NCBI GenBank assembly: GCA_002712335.1
Contig: PATI01000007.1
Coordinates: 20,880 to 52,417 of the forward strand
Direction: 5' to 3'
Length of the DNA stretch: 31,538 bases
Origin: Rhodospirillaceae bacterium
GTDB lineage: Bacteria; Pseudomonadota; Alphaproteobacteria; MPNO01; UBA2964
Part shown: one piece after another, positions 24,952 through 31,538 of the stretch
How the letters are laid out: the number at the start of each line of letters is the position of its first letter
Position numbering within the stretch: position 1 is the first letter of the stretch
The notes under the pieces: generated by a model
Database searches by the model: none
Told to the model about the DNA's origin: nothing
What the model saw: only the letters and a program-made list of their open reading frames with translations
Made by a program: the position numbers and the translations under genes

Positions 24952-25557
24952 TTACTTGATACCAAACAACTTCTTAATAGCGTTCCAAAGAACGCGAAGC
25001 CCTAAACTTCCCATTTGAACAGGGGCATTAGCCTTAGGTTCTTGATTTGTATTTGGGTCTTTCGATTTTGATGCAGAAGATGAATCCCCATCTATCCCTT
25101 TAGTTGGGTTAATAACATCCTTCGCTAAGTTATTTGCAAATTGACCAATAATTTGCTGGGATAAATCCTGTATCATCCCAACACCGCGCCCATATTGCGC
25201 GACTGCTCCGGAAAGCTGCAAATTTGTGCTGATGATAATTTTAGTATTTTGGTCGGAGGGTTCCATGTAAAATGTGACATTAGCATGGGCTCCGCCGCGA
25301 CCTTTAGAGTCTGTTCCCTGCGCTTTTAACTTCGCGCTGTGATTTTCTTTATCCAATTCCTCAAAAGTAGTCTGCCCGTTGAATATCAGGGCAACGGGCC
25401 CTAATTTGACAGAAATTTTACCTTTATAGGTTTTTTCATCAATTATTTCTGTAAGTTCTGCACCCGGAACGCAGGGCGCAATTCTCTCGATATCCATCAA
25501 AATGTCCCATGCCTCATTCAATGGCACAGGAACTTCGAATGTATTTTCGAATTCCAC
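24952..25557 (-). CDS. CoxG-like SRPBCC family protein
   Basis: I place the start at GTG 25557, where AAAGGA lies at a good distance upstream, giving 201 residues; a frame extension to TTG 25602 adds a basic stretch that is probably untranslated. The SRPBCC domain (about 1-145) begins MEFENTFEVPVPLNEAWDIL and shows RIAPCVPGAELTE, YKGKISVKLGPV and GGAHANVTFYM, all typical of CoxG. A linker rich in serine, asparagine and lysine (about 150-180) leads to an amphipathic C-terminal helix, LRVLWNAIKKLFGIK, likely to touch the membrane. In carboxydotrophs CoxG anchors CO dehydrogenase to the membrane. Here it lies near two CoxL-like genes on the same strand but is separated from them by an opposite-strand gene. 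Confidence 0.85.
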   Translation of the reverse strand: MEFENTFEVPVPLNEAWDILMDIERIAPCVPGAELTEIIDEKTYKGKISVKLGPVALIFNGQTTFEELDKENHSAKLKAQGTDSKGRGGAHANVTFYMEPSDQNTKIIISTNLQLSGAVAQYGRGVGMIQDLSQQIIGQFANNLAKDVINPTKGIDGDSSSASKSKDPNTNQEPKANAPVQMGSLGLRVLWNAIKKLFGIK

Positions 25558-25722
25558 AACATTGTCCTTTCTTTTATCATGTTCAGATTTTCTTTTCAGC
25601 AACCCTTATCCCATAGGTTGGCAGTATCGTCCATCCGCTCAGTCAACTATGAGTAATAAAAATTCCTATTTTAATTAAGTAAATTGTTTTTTTTGTTGTG
25701 TATGCATTATCCTCATAGAGTT

Positions 25723-27054
25723 ATGTCAAAGTTTCCTAAAGTACAAACTGTTTCAAGCCGCTATCTAGAAGAGATCGTCCGCGACGCTGATGCAAGAACC
25801 ATGGATCTCATTATGGACCTTGATGATCAACAATTAGTAGGCCCTCGGATGAGTATTATTAATCCTATGCTATGGGAAATTGGACATATTGGTTGGTTCT
25901 GTGAAAAATTTATTTTACGTGATAGGGATCATCGCAATCCAATTATTAAAAATATAGATGATTTGTATGATTCAATGGCCGTGGCTCATAACACACGTTG
26001 GGACCTTGCCCTGCCTAGCCGTGAGGCGACAATAAAATATCGAGAAAATGTAAGAGAATTAATTATAGCACGACTGGGCCCCGCAGAATGCACGTCTGCT
26101 GAGAATTCTTATTTTACGCAACTTGTTGTTTTTCATGAAGATATGCATGACGAAGCATTTACTTATACCCGCCAAACATTAGGGTATCCGGCACCGATCT
26201 TTGCTGAGGAAATCCCTTCAGATATTTTGGAGTCGGGATCCTACCTCGGTGATGTTCAAATTCCTGGGGGCATCCATATGCTTGGAACTTCGCCGAAGGC
26301 TCCATATTTTATGGACAACGAAAAATGGGGACAAGGCTATGAAGTTAAGCCATTCTCAATTTCAAAAGCACCGGTAACTAATGCAGAGTTTAGAGAATTT
26401 GTGGATGCCGATGGTTATCAACGTGAAGAGTTCTGGACAAAAGCCGGTTGGCAGTGGCGAAATCATGTGAATGCTGAGAAACCAGTTTACTGGAGAAAAG
26501 TTGATGGTGATTGGTTTGTTAAAACCTATGATCAGCTGAAATTACTTCCCGAAAACCAACCTGTGGTGCACGTCTGCTGGTATGAAGCTCAGGCATGGTG
26601 TAAGTGGGCTGCTAGACGTTTGCCTTGGGAAGGAGAATGGGAAGTCGCGGCTTCACGTATTCCTCAAAGTAACTCTGATAACCTTGGTGGCTCCAAAAAC
26701 CGATATCCCTGGGGAAATAAACCAGCTAAACCAGAACAGGCCAACCTTGATGGGAGATTTGGTGGACCAGTAGATGTTGCAGCATTCCCTCAGGGTGATA
26801 GTGCCTATGGTTGTCGGCAAATGTTAGGAAATGTCTGGGAATGGACGCAATCGGTTTTTTCTCCTTTCGAGGGTTTCGTCCCCGATCCATATGAAGATTA
26901 TTCTAGGCCCTGGTTTGATAACAAACATGCGGTTTTGCGGGGGGGATCTTGGGCTACTCGCGATAGAATTATTTGGAATACATTCCGTAATTTTTATACT
27001 TGTGATCGCCGAGATGTTATAGCTGGTTTTAGGACTTGTGCTCTAGAAATTTAA
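25723..27054 (+). CDS. EgtB/SenA-type nonheme iron sulfoxide (or selenoneine) synthase homologue
   Basis: I choose ATG 25723 (MSKFPKVQTV, 443 residues); ATG 25702 and TTG 25684 lie upstream. The N-terminal DinB-like domain (about 10-150) supplies the iron ligands: H55 (EIGHIGWF) and H138/H142 with E144 in HEDMHDE, the HX3HXE motif of EgtB. The C-terminal formylglycine-generating-enzyme-type domain (about 175-441) contains GNVWEWTQS, LRGGSW and the end FRNFYTCDRRDVIAGFRTC. EgtB joins a thiol donor to hercynine on the way to ergothioneine; SenA is a homologue making selenoneine. No egtD, egtE, senB or senC is nearby, so the substrate is undecided. Confidence 0.85.
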   Translation: MSKFPKVQTVSSRYLEEIVRDADARTMDLIMDLDDQQLVGPRMSIINPMLWEIGHIGWFCEKFILRDRDHRNPIIKNIDDLYDSMAVAHNTRWDLALPSREATIKYRENVRELIIARLGPAECTSAENSYFTQLVVFHEDMHDEAFTYTRQTLGYPAPIFAEEIPSDILESGSYLGDVQIPGGIHMLGTSPKAPYFMDNEKWGQGYEVKPFSISKAPVTNAEFREFVDADGYQREEFWTKAGWQWRNHVNAEKPVYWRKVDGDWFVKTYDQLKLLPENQPVVHVCWYEAQAWCKWAARRLPWEGEWEVAASRIPQSNSDNLGGSKNRYPWGNKPAKPEQANLDGRFGGPVDVAAFPQGDSAYGCRQMLGNVWEWTQSVFSPFEGFVPDPYEDYSRPWFDNKHAVLRGGSWATRDRIIWNTFRNFYTCDRRDVIAGFRTCALEI

Positions 27055-27058
27055 AAAA

Positions 27059-29383
27059 TTAGTTTTTATGGTTCTGTGAAATTAGATTCCAAAGTTTAAA
27101 TGGCGTAGCCGGCATAGGAATGTCGTTTATGCCCAAATGTCTCAAAGCGTCAATTAGAGCACTTTGAATACAAGGTAGAGCCCCTACACAACCGGCTTCG
27201 CCGGCGCCTTTTATTCCTAGAGGATTAGTGGGTGAAGGAACGCTCGCCGGGATAACCTTGATTGAACACATATTATCCGCTCGAGGCATGCAGTAATCTA
27301 AAAATGATGCGGAGATTAATTGTCCATTTTCTGGATCATAATTTAGGTCTTCACAAATTGCTTGCCCTAACCCCTGACTAATGCCTCCGTGGATTTGTCC
27401 TTCTAACAGCATGGGGTTAATTACGGTCCCTACATCGTCGATTACAATATATGTTTTGATGTCCGTTACACCGGTCTCTGGGTCGACTTCCACCTCACAA
27501 AAATGACAGCCGTTGGGAAAAGTAGGCGCACTGGGTTTAAAAGCAGCCGAAGCAACAAGAGTAGGCTCAATTTCTAAAGGTAATGTCAATGGTAAATAGG
27601 CGGTTTTAGCAACATCTTCAATACTGACAGATTGGTCGGTTCCATCGATCAAAAATCTACCATTTTGAAACTTGATGTCGGCCTCAGCCGCTTCCAATAG
27701 ATGTCCGGCAATTTTTTTCCCACGTTCGATAATTCTGTCACTTGCTAGCCTTAACGCTCCACCTCCATTACCAGCAGACCTTGAGCCAAATGTACCTCGG
27801 CCGTGGGCTACAATATCCGTATCCCCTTGTAAAAGGGTAATATTTTTTAGCTCGATACCAAGCATCTCATTGATAAGTTGCTTAAAAGTAATTTCATGTC
27901 CTTGACCTTGGGCCAAGGTTCCCATCACTATAGTGCAGTGACCAGATGGATCGAAACGTATCTCGGCGAACTCTTCAATCGGGGCTGCAGATTGTTCAAT
28001 TGCAAATGCGATGCCGATTCCTCGTAATTTTCCCCTCTGGCGAGCTTGATTTCGTCGTGTTTCAAAACTAGCGTAATTTGCAAACTCTGCTGCCTTGTTA
28101 AGAAGGTTTGGAAAATCTCCAGAATCATAATTAAAAATCAATCCGGTTTGATAAGGCATTGATTTAACTGGGATCAAGTTACGTTTCCTTATTTCCACTC
28201 GGTCAATCCCTAACTCATTTGCAGCCCGATCAATTGCTTTTTCAATGGCTAAGCTAGCTTCGGGTCGGCCAGCACCCCGATATGGTCCCACCCAATTAGT
28301 ATTAGTGAAAACCCCTGAAACTGATGTATAAATGTGGGGGGTAGTGTATACCCCGGCCAAGCCACCGAGGTTATTTGTCATGGAGTGAGGTGTCATTGAC
28401 CCGAGGTATGCTCCAAGATTAGCTATAGTATGTACTTTGAAAGCTAAAAATTTTGCATTTTTGTCCAGAGCTAATTCAGCTGTGACGTGATTGTCGCGAG
28501 CGTGATTGTCCGACATAAGTGACTCGGTCCGGTCTGCTACCCACCTGACTGGTCTTCCTAAAAGCTTTGATGCCCAAAGGACTAGGATCTGATCATGATA
28601 AATATCACCTTTCATGCCAAAAGCTCCTCCAACATCCCCGGCGATGACGCGAATCTTGGATGGGGGGATTTGCAGGACAGATGAGACGTGGTCGCGAATG
28701 CCATGCACACTCTGCGTACTTGTATAAAGGGTGTATCGGTCAAATTTTTCAGCGTAAATTCCAATGGATACCCTTGGCTCCATAGGATTGGCGGAAATAC
28801 GGTTTATATAATAGTCTATTTTGGTTACGTGATGTGCCTTTTCTGCAGCTTCTTTAACCTTTTCTTTGTTGCCGAGTTCAAAGAAAAAACATTCATTATT
28901 GGGACATTCCTCCCAAATAGCTGGAGCATCTGGCTCGATGGCTGCAGCAGCCGAAGTTATGCTTGGTAAAATTTCGTATTTTACAGCAATAAGCTCAGCT
29001 GCCTCTTTTGCTTGAGCGTAGGTTTCTCCAACTATAAATGCTATTTCATCTCCAACCATACGCACTCTATCTGAAGATAATGCAGATCTTGGGGCGGTGA
29101 ACATAGCGGAACCATCTCTTTGTTCCCTTTGCACCGCAATTGGGAAAGGAGCAAAACTTGCGGTTTTCCAGTCGTCGCCAGTTAAGACAAGCAATATTCC
29201 GGGAGCGTTCAGCGCAACCTCGGTATTGATGGAAATAACTTTGGCATTTGAATGCGGAGATCGCAGAATATACCCAAAACATTCATCAACAAATTTAAAG
29301 TCATCACCATATTGGCCGCGACCTTGGAGCAGTCTCGGGTCTTCCGTTCGCGGGACCGGTTGGCCTATTCCAAATTCCCCCAT
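27059..29383 (-). CDS. Xanthine dehydrogenase/CoxL-family molybdenum subunit
   Basis: A 774-residue molybdopterin-binding large subunit. The N-terminal aldehyde oxidase a/b-hammerhead domain (about 15-140, with RTEDPRLLQGRGQYGDD) is followed by the two molybdopterin-binding domains. PYRGAGR at 367-373 is the form II-type loop, not the AYxCSFR loop of true CO dehydrogenase CoxL. AQGQGHEITFKQL, GTFGSRSAGNGGGAL and the catalytic glutamate E729 in KGAGEAG are in place, so it should be active on an aldehyde or N-heterocycle. No FAD (CoxM) or iron-sulfur (CoxS) subunit is adjacent. It is the last gene of the leftward cluster and ends 4 bases from the EgtB-like gene. Confidence 0.93.
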   Translation of the reverse strand: MGEFGIGQPVPRTEDPRLLQGRGQYGDDFKFVDECFGYILRSPHSNAKVISINTEVALNAPGILLVLTGDDWKTASFAPFPIAVQREQRDGSAMFTAPRSALSSDRVRMVGDEIAFIVGETYAQAKEAAELIAVKYEILPSITSAAAAIEPDAPAIWEECPNNECFFFELGNKEKVKEAAEKAHHVTKIDYYINRISANPMEPRVSIGIYAEKFDRYTLYTSTQSVHGIRDHVSSVLQIPPSKIRVIAGDVGGAFGMKGDIYHDQILVLWASKLLGRPVRWVADRTESLMSDNHARDNHVTAELALDKNAKFLAFKVHTIANLGAYLGSMTPHSMTNNLGGLAGVYTTPHIYTSVSGVFTNTNWVGPYRGAGRPEASLAIEKAIDRAANELGIDRVEIRKRNLIPVKSMPYQTGLIFNYDSGDFPNLLNKAAEFANYASFETRRNQARQRGKLRGIGIAFAIEQSAAPIEEFAEIRFDPSGHCTIVMGTLAQGQGHEITFKQLINEMLGIELKNITLLQGDTDIVAHGRGTFGSRSAGNGGGALRLASDRIIERGKKIAGHLLEAAEADIKFQNGRFLIDGTDQSVSIEDVAKTAYLPLTLPLEIEPTLVASAAFKPSAPTFPNGCHFCEVEVDPETGVTDIKTYIVIDDVGTVINPMLLEGQIHGGISQGLGQAICEDLNYDPENGQLISASFLDYCMPRADNMCSIKVIPASVPSPTNPLGIKGAGEAGCVGALPCIQSALIDALRHLGINDIPMPATPFKLWNLISQNHKN

Positions 29384-29427
29384 TTTAAATCCCCTAAGTA
29401 TTATTAATGGTTTTAAATTTCCTAATT

Positions 29428-30276
29428 TTACTCGGGACTACGTAATTCAAACCCCGCCGGTTGCATTTGTCCGGTTGCGGCGGCTGTCGGATCAATTGAG
29501 TTGTCCCATTTGTCAGCTTCAAAACGCTGACCGGTTATTTTGTTCGAGTCCGATGATGCGAGCCACAAGATCGGCGGTCCCATTATTGCCGGATCAGCTG
29601 GTTCTTTTCCTGAATGGTGACTCCCAAATTTACGCCATTTTTCAGGCATGATTGCCGTATCAGCCGCTCGACCTGGTATAAGTACATTACAGGTAACGCC
29701 GGTATCTGCGAGGTCCTCTGCCCAAATGTTAGAAGCTGCTTCTAGTGCCGCTTTGGATGGCCCATAGGGAAAGAAACCATTGCGCTGCATCGTCCCAATA
29801 CTAGTGGTTACATTTACAATTCGACCCCACTTTTTTTTAATCATGTGGGGCACAGCAAGAGTTGCCATATGAAATGGGCCCATTATATTGGTATCAAAAG
29901 TAGTCTGAACTTGACTAATATCGGCTTCCCAAAACTTTGTGCGTTTGGTCATAAAATTCTCGCTGAAAGGTCTCATCCCCAGCCCAGCATTATTTACAAT
30001 CATATCGATCGTTCCAAACTTCATCAAAGCAACTTCTATTGCATTTGCACATTGATCCGCACTACGGAGGTCGGTAGCCATAGCGTGTACTTCACCACCA
30101 CTATTACCCTTTATTTTTGCAACCTCGGTTTCGATTATAGGAATATCATCCGGGATATGGCTTGGAGCAACGACTTTGGCTCCAGCATTAGTAAGTGCAA
30201 GGGTCATCGCTCTTCCCAGACCTCGGCTGCCCCCGGTCACAATGCAAACTTTACCTGCTATCGATGGGTTCACCAA
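29428..30276 (-). CDS. Short-chain dehydrogenase/reductase (SDR)
   Basis: A 282-residue NAD(P)-dependent oxidoreductase. The Rossmann glycine motif is VTGGSRGLGRAM (residues 14-25), the NNAG motif is VNNAGLG, and the catalytic serine and Y-x3-K lie in VTTSIGTMQRNGFFPYGPSK. The cofactor aspartate in MATDLRSADQ points to the usual SDR nucleotide site. The C-terminal part carries an unusual substrate-lid region (PEKWRKFGSHHSGKEPADP). It sits between two CoxL-type genes (44 and 35 bases away) and is probably co-transcribed with them. A job in the same oxidation pathway, acting on an alcohol or aldehyde, is plausible but not shown. Confidence 0.93.
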   Translation of the reverse strand: MVNPSIAGKVCIVTGGSRGLGRAMTLALTNAGAKVVAPSHIPDDIPIIETEVAKIKGNSGGEVHAMATDLRSADQCANAIEVALMKFGTIDMIVNNAGLGMRPFSENFMTKRTKFWEADISQVQTTFDTNIMGPFHMATLAVPHMIKKKWGRIVNVTTSIGTMQRNGFFPYGPSKAALEAASNIWAEDLADTGVTCNVLIPGRAADTAIMPEKWRKFGSHHSGKEPADPAIMGPPILWLASSDSNKITGQRFEADKWDNSIDPTAAATGQMQPAGFELRSPE

Positions 30277-30311
30277 TTTTTTCTCCCTTTTTCTAGTGAG
30301 TTAAAGATGTT

Positions 30312-31538
30312 TTAATTTTTTTCTGACTTTGCATTCTGGATTGTTTGCCAAATTCGGTGGGGTGTTGCCGGCATATCGATGTGTGTAATACCAAGCGGGT
30401 AGAGTGCGTTTACTACAGCATTGATTGTCGCGGGTAACGCACCCGTGGGGCCCGATTCCCCTCCACCCTTGGCGCCGATCAAATTAGAAGAAGTAGGTAC
30501 AGGAGCACTTATAATTTTCATAAAACACATACCATCTGCGCGTGGTAAGCAATAATCCATTAGCGACCCGGAAATAAGCTGTCCGTCATTATCATAAACA
30601 ATATCCTCCATCAAAGCCTGTCCAATACCCTGTATGATCCCGCCATGCATTTGAGCTTTAAGAAGTAAAGGGTTGATGACTGTTCCGACATCGTCCACAC
30701 AAACAAATGCGACTATTTCAGTTGACCCTGTATCTGGATCAATCTCTAATTCACATATCTGAACGCCAGTGGGCCAGTTCCAGTACTGGGGAGTAAAGGT
30801 ACCAATCTCATTCAAGCCAGGTTCTATTTCAGCGGGCAGCACTGATGGATTAAATGAGGCCTTTGCTACATCTAAAAGGCCGATAGTTCTATCGGTTCCA
30901 GTGACGGCAAAGGCCCCTTCCCTAAAATCGATATCCGTGTCCGCTGCCTCCAAAAGGTACGCTGCAATTTTTTTTCCCTTTTCGATTGTTTTTTCACAAG
31001 CGAGAGATACCGCGGATCCACCGATTGACATCGATCGAGAATTAAATGTACCTCTCCCGTAGGTGACAATATCGGTATCACCTTGAACATATCGAATTTG
31101 AGAGGGGTCTAACCCAAGGCGGTCGCAAACGATTTGCTTAAATACAGTTTCGTGTCCTTGCCCGTGGCTAATTGTACCCATAATTAGTGTGACTGTTCCA
31201 GATGGATCAAATCGGATACTGCTAGATTCCAGGTTAGGCGTAGAGGTTTTTTTTACGGTGTTAGAAATTCCAATGCCTCTATACATCCCTCTTTTAGAAG
31301 CTATCTCGCGTCGCGACTCAAAGTTTCCGTAGTCGATTGCTGCGAGAGCTTTTTCCATGTTTCCGGGAAAATTACCACAATCATATTTAAATCCAAGTGC
31401 ATTGGTCCAAGGCATTTGATCTGGCTTGACAGTATTGATTTGTCGAATTTCTGCAGGGTCCATGTCCAATTTAAGCGCTGCTAAGTCAATTAATCTTTCA
31501 CCTACATAAGCAGCTTCAGGGGCCCCAGCACCTCTATA
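30312..31538 (-). CDS. Xanthine dehydrogenase/CoxL-family molybdenum subunit, 5' end outside window
   Basis: The frame is open to the right edge, so 408 C-terminal residues are visible. The first visible segment is YRGAGAPEAAYVGERLIDLA, i.e. the form II-type loop corresponding to PYRGAGR of the neighbour but with alanine in place of the last arginine. GTISHGQGHETVFKQI, the block GRGTFNSRSMSIGG, VGTVINPLLLKAQMHGG and the catalytic glutamate in KGGGESG follow in the same order. It resembles the 774-residue gene throughout but is clearly diverged, so it is an old paralogue rather than a recent copy. Substrate not readable. It leads the visible CoxL-SDR-CoxL unit; an iron-sulfur and a FAD subunit may lie further right. 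Confidence 0.93.
   Translation of the reverse strand, partial: YRGAGAPEAAYVGERLIDLAALKLDMDPAEIRQINTVKPDQMPWTNALGFKYDCGNFPGNMEKALAAIDYGNFESRREIASKRGMYRGIGISNTVKKTSTPNLESSSIRFDPSGTVTLIMGTISHGQGHETVFKQIVCDRLGLDPSQIRYVQGDTDIVTYGRGTFNSRSMSIGGSAVSLACEKTIEKGKKIAAYLLEAADTDIDFREGAFAVTGTDRTIGLLDVAKASFNPSVLPAEIEPGLNEIGTFTPQYWNWPTGVQICELEIDPDTGSTEIVAFVCVDDVGTVINPLLLKAQMHGGIIQGIGQALMEDIVYDNDGQLISGSLMDYCLPRADGMCFMKIISAPVPTSSNLIGAKGGGESGPTGALPATINAVVNALYPLGITHIDMPATPHRIWQTIQNAKSEKN

Noticed and set aside
27059..29383. True aerobic CO dehydrogenase large subunit
   Set aside because: The substrate loop reads PYRGAGR rather than AYxCSFR, so CO oxidation is not supported.
29097..29651. A 184-codon plus-strand frame over the CoxL-type gene and the SDR end
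   Set aside because: It has no recognisable motif and lies opposite well-conserved domains on the minus strand.
29845..30315. A 156-codon plus-strand frame opposite the SDR gene
   Set aside because: It is antisense to the SDR, including its catalytic motifs, and has no motif or ribosome binding site of its own.
1..31538. CRISPR array, toxin-antitoxin pair or phage defence cluster
   Set aside because: No regularly spaced repeats, no cas genes and no small toxin-antitoxin gene pairs were found on either strand.

Overview
The window looks like a chromosomal segment of an alphaproteobacterium with low to moderate G+C, plausibly a marine or Rhodospirillales-like lineage. The evidence is gene content and order: dnaX-ybaB-recR; def-fmt-truA; rpmH-rnpA-yidD-yidC-engB-argB followed by HAD phosphatases and dapD-dapE; and an alphaproteobacterial type of DnaX C-terminus. 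The lineage below class level is inference. No plasmid, phage or insertion-sequence genes stand out. The only hint of mobile DNA is a short integrase-like remnant beside a tRNA-Arg gene.

Layout. 1-1663 (+): the 3' end of dnaX, then ybaB and recR (replication and recombination repair). 1698-2822 (-): rmuC. 2989-5205 (+): def-fmt-truA, covering N-terminal formyl-methionine handling and tRNA pseudouridylation. 5184-13598 (-): a long leftward block that begins at a near-consensus promoter with rpmH, rnpA, yidD, yidC, engB, argB, then gph, a pyrimidine-nucleotidase-like HAD protein, dapD, dapE and a small Yip1-like membrane protein. Ribosome and RNase P, membrane insertion, arginine and lysine/diaminopimelate synthesis share this block. 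13834-15823 (+): a VTT-domain membrane protein, a 59-residue membrane micropeptide and an isocitrate-lyase/PEP-mutase-family enzyme.

15848-20251 (-): ggt, an EamA-type permease, a VOC-fold protein and two tandem glutathione S-transferases, tightly spaced and probably co-transcribed; they suggest export, conjugation and breakdown of glutathione compounds. 20426-22190 (+): panB-panC (pantothenate). 22200-23384 (-): a predicted lipoprotein with a divergent OmpA-like C-terminus. 23403-24521: mostly gene-free, AT-rich DNA holding one tRNA-Arg(ACG), a strong isolated hairpin and the integrase-like remnant.

24522-31538: an NTF2-like protein (+), a CoxG-like SRPBCC protein (-), an EgtB/SenA-type sulfoxide synthase homologue (+), then a leftward cluster of two CoxL/xanthine-dehydrogenase-type molybdenum subunits flanking an SDR dehydrogenase. 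The right-hand molybdenum subunit runs off the window. The FAD and iron-sulfur subunits expected with such enzymes are not in view.

Most of the window is ordinary core genome. I see no clearly new multi-gene system. The places most worth a second look are the two repeat-rich intergenic regions around the VTT gene, the gene-free region next to the tRNA, the ggt-GST-GST cluster, and the molybdenum-enzyme cluster with its CoxG and EgtB-like neighbours.
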